Shown here: in pieces, positions 23,321 to 33,105 of the stretch
How the letters are laid out: every line of letters begins with the position of its first letter
Position numbering within the stretch: position 1 is the first letter of the stretch
DNA from: Acheta domesticus
Lineage: Eukaryota; Arthropoda; Insecta; Orthoptera; Gryllidae
NCBI GenBank assembly: GCA_031308135.1
Contig: JAHLJT010004567.1
Coordinates: 39,207,857-39,271,856, forward strand
DNA: 64,000 bases
Reading direction: 5' to 3'
The notes under the pieces: generated by a model
What the model saw: only the letters and a program-made list of their open reading frames with translations
What the model was told of the DNA's origin: nothing
The model's database searches: none
Position numbers and translations under genes: made by a program

Positions 23321-25446
23321 CTGTATGAAATGCCCATTGATAACACCTAAATGTTTTGACCACATCGTATAATGTGGTTTAGCGTAACAGCTCATTAAGC
23401 ATAATATCCAGTTCCAAAATTCCTCTACAAAACATAATATGTCAGATTGTACAACAAGTCTTGCGGATATAGGCGGGTACCAGCTTCCTGCCGGTGAAGA
23501 AGTGAATAGTGGTGTTGCTCACAACTCTGTACGTTTTGACGTCGTAGATTTCGATCTTCAGACACATAATACTTCTTCTCTGACGTCTTACTTCTGTGCC
23601 GACTGGTGCTAGTCGGCGACGCGATTCTTTGGGTGATATATAGGATTAACGAGGTCTTTGTGTAATCTTGTGAATGAGAAACTCTGTGTGCCTGAATATG
23701 TAAATAGTTTTTATTATTCTTCGTGTGCATTTACAAGTGAATAGAAAGAGCAGTGCTTACCAAGGTTTGAAAAATAAATGTGTTCTTTGTTACATTTCCC
23801 AGTAATTTATATCATCCAAGACAAGATTTTTCCAAAGATGATTTACTTCTCACATGCGTTTCTTTTTCTTTTCATGTCGCCGACGACTAGGTATCGAAGT
23901 AACATTGTTTAACGTGTCCCTGTACATTTGTTTCAGAAGTTAACTAATGTTCGCAGCTGGCCTCTCACCATCTGTTTTAATCGTTTTGAGAGTCTGTTAA
24001 CACCCACAAATTTGTTTTCGTCGTGTGCGTTTTGATGGTTATCTTTTCGTACAGCAACCTACGGATACATAGTTTTAAAACCTGCTTTAAAATTGTAAAC
24101 CGGAAGTGAAAGTTACCAAATCGTTTTCGTCAGTGAGAAACGTTCTTCTACATATTACTCATTTTAGTTTGGCATTAATCTAAATGATATTTAATTATAT
24201 TTTAAATGCATCTCTCTAATGTACCTGTATATTATTATATTTTTAGATATCGTTTGATTTATCATGTTATCTTAACGCAATAAATTTACACAAAAACATT
24301 TACAAACATGTAATATTTTAAAATCAATTTCATTGTCTTTCTCTTGATTATTTGTGAATATTAATCCAAAATGTAATAATACTTAAATTTTTCACTTTGT
24401 TTTGATGGCAACATATGCCACCCATTAAATAAATATTTATTCGAGAATGAAAAACAGCATTTTATACACACTTTTTCTATTGCTAAGCATTCCTCCTAAA
24501 TATGTCGCTATCCGAAAGTAAATGTGACCGTCGAGCCTAAACAAAGTACTTCTTTTCAAGAGACCTAAAATTATATTTTTTCTTCTAACCCTTCCAATGA
24601 TATTTTCCAAGTGGGTAATACTAAACTTAACTTCAGTAACTGAAGCCCTGAACCAGTAGGCGTACGTGTAATTCATATTCTGTAATTTTCTTCATTTTAG
24701 GGCATGCAAATGATTAAAACTGGTTACTCCAACAATTTTCTTCTAAATGACTTTTCCGTGTCTCTCATCTCACTTGGATGGCTAGAGATAATTTCTTCTT
24801 TGCGTGCTGCGCAGAACAACTCGTATCTCCTTCGCTTGATTTTTAAGAAGTAAATCCGTTCTGATAAGAAAATTCTGGTCAGGAACGAATACAATCGCAA
24901 TATCTATGTTTTCTTGAGTATTATGGAGTGTATCCGGTGTTGCGTACTTTGGGCGCAACCAGTGCGTGTTCAGATAAGCATCCTGCGTTCATTTGACTTC
25001 GTTTCTAATTAGAAACCGGATTTTCTTTCGTATTCTCGCCTCCTCAATTTATGTCACTCGCCAGTCATTTCCATCTTTTCCACTTACGTGATTTCATTTA
25101 AAACGAATGTGTTTTGTTACTAGTTAACTACATATGAATGCAAGCTCCAACAGAAATCCTGCTCGTGTGAAGAGATGTTTTGTTGGTAATTTACTGAAAA
25201 AACTTCCGGAGTTGGAGGACTGTAATGTTTTCCTCTTCCTGGTCCTGGGTATTCCCTATGTCTTTGTATGAAGCGACCAGTATGCACGCTAATTTGACTT
25301 ATAGAAGAAATTGTGTATTGGAGGACAAAATGATCTTGGGTGTGCTGATCGAAAGTGATTGCACGGAAAATTATCTCTTGGTCAAATTAGCTTCACTAAA
25401 ACTGTAATTAATTCATTGACATGACTGGAAAGAAGACCATACATGT
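23321..25446. other. AT-rich intergenic, nothing recognised
   Basis: A 101-codon minus-strand ORF (23425-23730) is complex but unrecognised. ACTGGTGCTAGTCGGCGACG near 23600-23620 recalls no known element. The remainder is AT-rich. Confidence 0.35.
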
Positions 25447-25665
25447 TGGCAGACCAGTTAGGAGCTTGGAACTTGACACGGCTGGGGTGGTGCCCTAGTT
25501 GTGGGAGATACCTGGCCGGGAAAACCACCACAATCAGACGTGTAGGTCGACGCCGAATCTCACCATCCAGTGGACGAAGATCGCCGCCATCTTCCACGAT
25601 AACACGCATTACACTTACGGGACTAATGACCTTAGCAGTTGACCCGTCCCAACACTAAACAATCT
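25447..25665 (+). mobile_element. SINE-A copy 5, 3' half only
   Basis: Starts inside the body (AGACCAGTTAGGAGCTTGG). It includes CACGGCTGGGGTGGTGCCC, GTGGGAGATACCTGGC, CTCACCATCCAGTGGACG and GGGACTAATGACCTTAGCAG, ending AACACTAAACAATC. The head and first half are absent: a 5' truncation. Confidence 0.8.
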
Positions 25666-25708
25666 ACATGCAAAATGTATGTATCGGACCTGAGCGGGTG
25701 AGTCCTAG

Positions 25709-25951
25709 CACTGGCGGATCTATGGGGAGGGGGGCGTAGCCCCCAGAAATGCCTAGAGTTTTTGTTTTTTATCTTCTTCTATTTGGCAAAATTAAGTTAG
25801 TTATTTATATTAGAATTACGTAATTATTTAAAACACAATAGTGTCGTATATTCACTACAAAAATAATGCACAATACCTTTAACAAATATATTTATAAATT
25901 AACGAAAATCCATGATGCCCCTCCCCTAAAAACGGCTGGATCCGCCCCCTG
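25709..25951. mobile_element. hAT-like MITE
   Basis: The left end CACTGGCGGATCTATGGGGA and the right end GGCTGGATCCGCCCCCTG are imperfect inverted repeats carrying the GGCGGATC motif widespread in hAT termini. The interior is AT-rich with no transposase. The flanking octamers AGTCCTAG (25701-25708) and AGATCTAG (25952-25959) match at 6 of 8 positions, consistent with a decayed 8-bp target-site duplication. Confidence 0.75.
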
Positions 25952-25954
25952 AGA

Positions 25955-26270
25955 TCTAGGTGCGGGGCGTCCGCCACCCGGCAACCCGCCGTCGCAGCGG
26001 CTGCGGCAGCCGGCGGCGCGGCGGTGGAGGTGGCGGCGGCGGCAGCTCACCGCCGGCGCGGGGGGCGGAAGCAAGTAGCTCAAGGCCCGGCACCGTCTGG
26101 GCGAGCGGCAGCGGCAGCGGCAGCGGCAGCGGCAGCGGCTGCGTGCGGCGTGCATGCGGGTCACGGCCGGCGGCCGGCGCCACGCAGCGACGCGTGAACG
26201 CGCCGCCTCCGCCGCCGCCGCGCAGGGGAGATCCTCGCGAGAGAGCGAAAGACGGGCGCCCGGTGAGCGG
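25955..26270. other. GC-rich island
   Basis: CpG-dense, with GCAGCGGCAGCGGCAGCGG at 26107-26140 and the word GTAGCTCAAGGCCCGG then GTCTGGGCGAG (26075-26104) shared with the 21.6 kb island. CACCGTCTGGGCGAGCG also occurs near 31744. It is bounded on the right by the fold-back MITE. Confidence 0.6.
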
Positions 26271-26507
26271 CTATACTTCGGTTTTTCTTTCTTGGCGCAC
26301 GGGGGGTGTCAATAAAATGGAATATCTCACGGTATTTCGCGTCGTTCTCCGTTGTGCCGCCAGGTATCACACGATCGCCAGCACTGCTCGCTACAGTGAT
26401 GATCATGCGACTCCTAGCGGCACAACTGAGATCGACGCGAAATACCGTGAGATATTCCATTTGATTGACACATCCCCGTGCGCCAAGAAAGAAAAACCGA
26501 AGTATAG
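26271..26507. mobile_element. Fold-back MITE, copy A
   Basis: A 237-bp near-palindrome. The outer 29 bases are perfect inverted repeats (starting CTATACTTCGGTTTTTC, ending CCGAAGTATAG). Inner arms also pair, with ATCTCACGGTATTTCGCGTC against GACGCGAAATACCGTGAGAT. Arms are about 100 bp and the loop is short. Termini suggest TA target duplication (Tc1/mariner-like), but that is inference. A second copy lies at 57957-58174. Confidence 0.85.
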
Positions 26508-27199
26508 AGGGTGGAACTCGTAACGTTGTAAAGTTTTCGTTCACCATTTGTTTTGGTTATGAAGTTGACCGGAATGTATTAGAGACAATCAAATTGGGTA
26601 CAGGTAATAAGAAAATTAAATATAGTATGTTATTAAAATTAATAGTCAGATTAGAAAGGGAAAATATCTTTGTCTCTAAGATTGGAACCATTCAACTTAA
26701 TAATAAATAACACTCCATTACATAACATTTGTTTGGCTTAGGTTTTATAATTATATGGTCTCCTCCAGGCGTACAGCAGCACTCAAACAATCTCGGTAAA
26801 ATGCGCATCGGATCCGAATTCCACAAGAAAAAAATCTCCATCAACCACTATCCCTCTCTCTATCGTACTTCCTTCCTCGATATAACAATTCGTATTTCAC
26901 GTTGATGGTATAAGACTTAAGCAATCGCAGAAACCCATAAAACGTAATAATGGACATACCATCGGTGCACGAGGAAAGGAACACATAGTCAAAATTATTA
27001 TTTTGCGAGAGAATGGTTTGATTTTGAATGTGGCCGTCAATTTGGCAGTTAAAAACAAAGTGATTTTCTCAATAGACTACCTGTCTTGTACACGATCTGT
27101 ATGGACTTTTTACAAGCAAAAATATCCTATTTTCAAAGCTTGTTCCTAAACATCGTTGCCTGTGCTTTATCGTTGATAGGGATCTCTTAGGGCTGCAGT
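26508..27199. other. AT-rich intergenic, nothing recognised
   Basis: AT-rich spacer; a short 81-codon ORF continues out of the MITE and is not supported. Confidence 0.4.
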
Positions 27200-27204
27200 T
27201 CTGA

Positions 27205-27530
27205 CGACGGCGAGTTTTCGCCCAGCTAGATAACCCAGTCGAATTCAATCACTATCTGCAGGAGAATTACGTTGGCCGGCTAGTCTGATCAGAGTGGATT
27301 CTACGACCAATACCAGGCGAATGCCGGAGTAGTAATTTAACAAATGAGTCACAGATTATCCTCGAATTTTATCTTCTTCACCGCTTCCCTTACACACCTA
27401 CACGTACATTTGTACGCCCACACTTCCATATGGCGTGTGAGAGTTGGGAGCTTAGATTGATTGATTAATGTTTATGGGCACCTCAAATGCTACGGGCACT
27501 AACCCCGTTAGTTTAGTGAATGTTTTTCCC
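27205..27530 (+). mobile_element. SINE-A copy 6, chimeric
   Basis: The left 250 bp match the first half of SINE-A in plus orientation (ATTCAATCACTATCTGCAGG, CAGGCGAATGCCGGAGTAG) as far as GTTGGGAGCTTAG near 27452. The sequence then switches to the 3' end in minus orientation (GATTGATTGATTAATG, then CGGGCACTAACCCCGTTAG to 27525). Two copies joined tail-in or a rearranged insertion would explain this. Confidence 0.7.
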
Positions 27531-28084
27531 AGGAGGAAAAATTGTGTTTTAAGATTAAAATGATTGAAATATTTAAAGACAGTTTCCTTTATTTTATTTT
27601 CTCTTGCTCTTCAACTCATAATATTTTTTCTTTCAAGTAAAATTGATATAGATGGCCTCTTTCATCAATAACATTTTGATGAAATAACAGGTGAGCCTCT
27701 AAATTCTTATAATGCATACTTGCCCAATAATCTTTTTGTGAATGTAAGTTTTAATGTAAAAATATTTTATTAGATTAATTTCTGAATCATCATCTTGTAA
27801 TATGACGATGATCATTATATTGATATAAATGAAGAATTATAATATTTGCTGTAGGTAAGCTTAAAAAAATTTAAACAAATAATTATCTAGAAAATTTAAC
27901 ATTTTCTGATAAATGTTTATAAAAAAACATTTTTTCAGTACTTGAAAAAGAGGAGAAACATCATCGTTGAAACGTTGTACGATTTGAGCAATTAAAATAA
28001 ATGAAATTTTAAAAATAAGTCTTTAAATTTAATGGTATCATTTTAATAAAAATAAGATATTTCATTAGACAGTTACAACTAACA
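27531..28084. other. AT-rich intergenic, nothing recognised
   Basis: Very AT-rich spacer; no feature supported. Confidence 0.4.
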
Positions 28085-28505
28085 AACAACCAGATGGTGT
28101 TCCTTGCCGGCTGGATGGCGAGATCCGACGCCGACCTACCGTCGGCTAGCGGATTTTTCACCAACCAGGTATCTCCCACCTGAAGTCCCACCCCCCAGCC
28201 GAGACAAGTACGAAGTTCCTGATTGGTCTCACTATTTTTGTGTGGTAGAGTAGTGCGATAAGTATGCGAGGGGAGACGATACGACAAGGAAGAGGAAGGA
28301 AATGTGACGAAGAGTCTGTGGGCCTTTTGATAGGGTACAGTTCCAATAATCACCTCACTTTGATGGGAGGAACCATGGAAAACGACTGATTAGAGCAGCC
28401 GATACTTAGAATTCTCTTACAGACAGCGGCTAATACGACCTAGCATTCTGGGTAGTATCGAAAATCCTCCACCGTCAGATCTTCCCGTCTGAGTCGATGC
28501 AGATA
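28085..28505 (-). mobile_element. SINE-A copy 7
   Basis: Minus orientation, lacking the extreme 3' end. Contains GCCGGCTGGATGGCGAGATC, the perfect GCCGACCTACCGTCGGC hairpin, CCAACCAGGTATCTCCCACC, ACAAGGAAGAGGAAGG, AATTCTCTTACAGACAGCGG and a head remnant (CCCGTCTGAGTCG) near 28490. This copy lies in AT-rich sequence away from any GC island. Confidence 0.8.
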
Positions 28506-31500
28506 TAAGGAAGTGATGGGTCTTTGCTAAATCGACTAGACGGGAGCTTAGAGCTGAAGCGGTGTCCCGCTGGGGAGATGGGAGATATCTTGAGAGGGAA
28601 AACATGTGACATGTGAGTCGCGGCTGGATCTCACGTACAATGGCTGCAGGTATAATAACCTAAGTACGAGTAGTTGAGTCGTTCAGAATCAATCATTCTC
28701 GTTCACTCGTAGGTTTGTTGTCGTCCTAACTCAGTAGATTCTGTTATGAGCGTCCCTCTCAAATTGCATTTTCATCTCGTACCCTTCGACCGCAATCCAT
28801 TCAGGGGGCTATTCAATGCCTGAGGTGAAGTCTTTTTCGCCAAATTTCAAGTTTTGTTCTCTCTATCGTCTGGACTTCAGACTTCTTCAGGTTCGATGCT
28901 TCCTAAAGAAAACTTCTCTTGGAATTTAAGCCTGCAGTTATCAGCTTTGGTAACCAAATGAATGGTTGCCAGATAAAGGGCGTTGGTAACCAGATAGAGA
29001 GTAACGTTGCGATGTAATTTGTTTTCCACTTCTCCTTCTGGGCCGCATGTTACATACTAACGTGTAATACAGCGAGGCTCGAAGAATCTTGTATTATCAT
29101 TATACGAGATAAAAGGGAAACTAAGTTTGCAATCTTCGCAAACGAAATAAGCTGGTTTTGATAGTAAACGTATCAAATAATACGTTTTAATTGTAAAGAA
29201 GTTCATGAAACCTCTTTAGGGGAGTAAACATTATATTTGCATTCGTTCTGTATTCGTTGTTTTATGAAGATTAAAATGTAGCGATGTCGGATTCGAGGTT
29301 CAATTTATATATTTTTCCCGATAAAAATCTGACTGTAAAAGGGAGGTACTCCGAGCTCTAAATACAGTTGATCACTGGGTGTAATCTGCGAGGTTTTAAT
29401 GATGGATCAGATAGAGCTGAATTTTAGAAATGAAGTATCATCACTAACTACAGTAATAAGTGATGTATTTATAGAAACTTTGCAAACTCTTTTATTTAAG
29501 ACTATAGAATAATGTAGTACTGTTAAAGAAAACTTTTAAGATAGCGATTTTTGTAATGAACTAAGTAATAAACTATAATAAATAAAATCATACATGCTAT
29601 TTTGTTTCATTTGAATTGATTTCCTATAAGCAGAATCTGGAAGGGGAGAACAAAAATCGTATCTATTTTGGACCAGAGATTGTGGCAACATATCAACAAT
29701 TCAAAGCACAAGTAGCTCAAATTGCATTCAAGAAGGATCTTTTATCCACGAATTCGAAATTAAGATTAATCGATACTGGAAGCAATATACTGATATTTTA
29801 AAACTGATTTTTCTTCATATCAAACCCAAGAGGATTTCAAGAACTGAACATTCGGAAACAAAGTTACTATTTTATTTACGTAACATGATCAAGTAGCACA
29901 TCTCATTGATGTGCCCTGCCATGAGTCTGTTGTCACTCACTAATAGTTCTAGCCGTGAATAAAAGTGGTAAATACATGAAGAGCAATGTTAGCATAAAAT
30001 ATTTGTTAACTTTGATAGAAGAAAAATATTTGTACTTTAAAATACACCGGCTTCTTTGCTAACAGTATCTTTCAAAGATAACTGAGAATTAGTGAGAAAC
30101 TTTTATAATGCACCAAAGGATCGACATGGAGCCACCTATGTAGAAAATCATTATCATTGAGATAGAATCAAAGTCATTGAGAAGGAATTTATTGAAAATC
30201 GATATAATACCGCATCCTTTCATCAGTTACCCAACTGAGAGATATGCAGGATGACTGACGCAGCACTCCTCTCAGTAAAATTCGTAGAATGCTAATGTTA
30301 ATCTTGAATGGTGTGATCAAATCTTAATTCAGAGTAACCGGACATGGATGTCTACATCAGTAAGCTTAACATGGTTACTTGAAGAAGAAAATCGGACTGT
30401 TATAGAGTAAAAACTGGGACCTGCAGAATTCTAGGAATGAAAATTACTGATGCATTCATCGCAACTGGCTCGAAGAAAGAGTAAAAAGTATGTTATGAAA
30501 TTCTCGGCGTTGTTGAATCGTCACCGAGACAGAAATGAGTGGAATGATCATGCGAAGTTAGAAAGAGACAAAAAACACGAACGTGAAGATACAGAACTGA
30601 AGTTGACAACAGTGTTGAATTATCATGTGTCAGTGGATGTATACATTGTTTCAAAACATTTTGTTAAAGATAAAGTAATTAATTACTTTGGTTACAATGA
30701 AGGAACAATGTTTGGTTGTACCTAAAGGATTCACCTGGATTTTCTAGTACTTAAGAGTTTATTTGATCTCTTCAATTTCGTTTATTAAGGATGACGTGGA
30801 CTAAGAATTACAAAAAATAAGAAATGAATTTACTAGGGGCATAGGTTTTTGACGAAATAGTTGTTTACGCACTGAGGGCGTAATAAGGGTTCTAATTATT
30901 GCGGCGAGAAAATTCCCGAGTACCTTTGGTCCGATGGCTTTTGGTCGCCGGAGGTCATTAAGACCAGTTAACGCCCGTAGTATATCCATAATTTTATTTT
31001 TGTCTAATATTATTGATTCAGATTTACACATTAACTTATTAACTATATGTTAACTTGACTCGGTTTGTCAGTTCATATTTCCCTCCCATAATTCCCTCCA
31101 GAAGAGAGCATGTAGCACCATTCAACCGTGTTCACATTTCCCTCGTAACTAGGATCCTCCCGAACCAGGCAAGTTATGCAGTGTATATCGAGCTCCGTAT
31201 CGAAGGCAACAACAAACTACAACGTACAAGTAAAAAATAAAATTAATTTTCTTCTACAGAATTATTTATCATCCAATAAGTTTTTATTGATTGTCTATTC
31301 TTCATTGCAAACTCCAACTTCGTTTTCTTCAACTTTGTATGAAATATATTTTATTATCACCTGATCTGATTGTCTATTATTAATGGAACCTTTCTTTATG
31401 CAATATTTACAATCCAAAATGAATAATACATTTGAAAATAATTCTATTGCAGAATAGAATTCCATTGCTTCTATCTCGTTTCAAAGCTACACCATTAACT

Positions 31501-31542
31501 TAAGTGGAAGATCAACTTCTACTTATATCTACTTCTACTTAG
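28506..31542. other. AT-rich intergenic with short unrecognised frames
   Basis: Plus-strand frames at 29616-29801 (61 codons) and 30450-30725 (91 codons, Lys/His/Arg-rich) and a minus frame at 30801-31031 (76 codons) are complex rather than repetitive, but match no family I can name. They may be remains of an old element. Confidence 0.3.
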
Positions 31543-31686
31543 GGCAACGGCAAATGTCGTGAACTGTTGAGCAGCATCTATTGCACCTCCCGGGGCCTCG
31601 TCAACCTGTCGCTGACCGCCCCAGCGGGCCCGAGCGACCCGCCTGCCAAGTGCACAGACGTGTCCGTGGGCGGGGCGGAGCGCTGA
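31543..31686 (+). CDS. Candidate terminal coding exon (unidentified)
   Basis: A pyrimidine-rich tract (CTTATATCTACTTCTACTTAG, split here as CTTATATC / TACTTCTACTTAG) ends in AG at 31541-31542. From 31543 a frame runs 47 codons to TGA at 31684-31686. Codons are ordinary, 39 of 47 end in G or C, and the translation (for example CRELLSSIYCTSRGLVNL, with Cys at positions 5, 14 and 37) is not low complexity in its first half. The same frame has a TAG at the acceptor, as expected of an intron edge. Against it: no partner exon is identified, the right half enters a CpG island where GC-rich codons are expected, and no family is recognised. It could equally be chance. Confidence 0.25.
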   Translation, partial: GNGKCRELLSSIYCTSRGLVNLSLTAPAGPSDPPAKCTDVSVGGAER

Positions 31687-32061
31687 GCGGTGTCACCGGC
31701 GCGGAGCTAGGGGGGGGCGGGGGAGGGGGGAAGGGCGCTCGTTCACCGTCTGGGCGAGCGACGGTCCGTCTGGCGCCCGGCGCCGCCGCCGATGGGGGAA
31801 TTGGTCACAAGGCTGACCGCTGACCGCCGCCGCCGCCGGTGCGCGATCCGGGGCAAGGCCCGCCGCCGTCTGCGCGCGCCGCCGCGCCGCGCCGCGCCGT
31901 CCGGGCTGGACGCCCCGCCGCCGCCGTCGCGGCGTCGGTGAAAGCGCGGCGTCGCCGGCTGCGGACGTGGGCGCCTTCGCGTCGATGCCCTCCGCGCCGT
32001 ACTCCGCTCGCTTTCTGGCATCCGACCGAAGAAGGCTATATCGGGCGCGAAGCCGAACCGC
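31570..32061. other. GC-rich island
   Basis: CpG-dense island with GCGCCGCCGCGCCGCGCCGC and GGGGGGGCGGGGGAGGGG runs. It contains CACCGTCTGGGCGAGCG (31744-31760), shared with the 26 kb island. ORFs on both strands are composition artefacts. It passes directly into a SINE-A head. Confidence 0.6.
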
Positions 32062-32169
32062 GGACCGGCTCAGGCCGCTCACGGAATCAATTGATGTCGC
32101 TGCACTGCCGCTGACCGGGAGGTCCTAGGGTTCGAGTGCCAGGATTTTCCACACTGGATAGTAAGCTAG

Positions 32170-32641
32170 TTACATCCGTAGAATCATTTTATCATTCACA
32201 AATACTTGTAAGTAGTAGTTTTAAGTCTTATGTTAAGTTCTTACAAGTAAAATTTCCATTGTATGTTTATGTATCTTAAAGGGTCACCCATAAATTACGT
32301 AACGCTAAAGGGGGAGGGAGGGGACTCTGGAGGCAGCGTTACGCTGCGTTAAATAGAGATAGGGAAGTGCTTTACAAGGAGGGGGTACTGAAAATACTCG
32401 AAATTTGAGTTACGTAATTTATGGAAGGTAAGGGCTACATCTCAGTATTAGCAATTATAATTGTATTTTTAAAATTTCCTGTTCGCAGAAAGAGGTTTTG
32501 TACAATACCAGTTTTTCAAAAGCAAATTTGTTAAGTAGTACATCAGACTGCCTTAGCCGCTAGCGCCCGGGTACCGGTCTTCCTACCGCGGCCACGGCTA
32601 GGCCGTCGATGTACACTTTGACTTATACAATAAACACATAT
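32170..32641. mobile_element. About 470-bp insert inside SINE-A copy 8
   Basis: Flanked by the 17-bp direct repeat described for copy 8. It carries a GC-rich patch near 32550-32610 (CCGCTAGCGCCCGGGTACCG and CCGCGGCCACGGCTAGGCC) and ends in AATAAACACATAT. The long duplication points to retrotransposition-type (target-primed) insertion. The family is not recognised. Confidence 0.6.
32281..32432. mobile_element. Palindromic MITE nested in the insert
   Basis: Perfect 16-bp inverted repeats CCATAAATTACGTAAC (32288-32303) and GTTACGTAATTTATGG (32409-32424), with a G-rich interior and about 105 bp between arms. It has no coding capacity. The exact outer ends and target duplication are unclear. Confidence 0.75.
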
Positions 32642-33105
32642 ACTGGATAGTTAGCTAGGTCGAGTTCTGCAGCTGTCTGTAGGAAAATTCTAGCGACCGG
32701 CTGCTCTGATGGTAGTTTTCCGTAGTTTCTCCGATCAACTCCAGGCGAATGCTGGAGCAATATCCAACGGGCCACGGACTGCCCGCAATCATTCTTCCTC
32801 TTCCTTGTCCTATCCTCACCTCTTATATACTTTTGCACTTACATCCACTACACCGCTACACATATCGGGAGACCACTTAAGAACTTAGAGTTTGACGCGG
32901 TGGAGTGGTGTCCCGCTGGTGGGAGATACTTGGTTAGGGAAAACTCCACTAGCCGACGGGTACGTCGTCGCCGAAACTCGCTATCAAGCGGGGAAGACCA
33001 CCACAACCGCCGACACCTCCCGCAATAAAATATGCACAACAATTACGGGACTAACGATCTTAACAGTTGACGCGTCCAGAAACACTAATCAACCGAACGG
33101 CGGTA

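Larger units (their letters stand above)
32062..33105 (+). mobile_element. SINE-A copy 8, split by an insertion
   Basis: The head and first body block (GCCGCTCACGGAATCAATTG, box B TAGGGTTCGAGTGCC, CAGGATTTTCCACACTGG) occupy 32062-32169. The rest (AAAATTCTAGCGACCGGCTG, CCAGGCGAATGCTGGAGC, GCGGTGGAGTGGTGTCCC, ACGGGACTAACGATCTTAAC) occupies 32642-33105. ACTGGATAGTAAGCTAG at 32153-32169 and ACTGGATAGTTAGCTAG at 32642-32658 are a 16/17 direct repeat, the target-site duplication of the insert. Confidence 0.85.
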
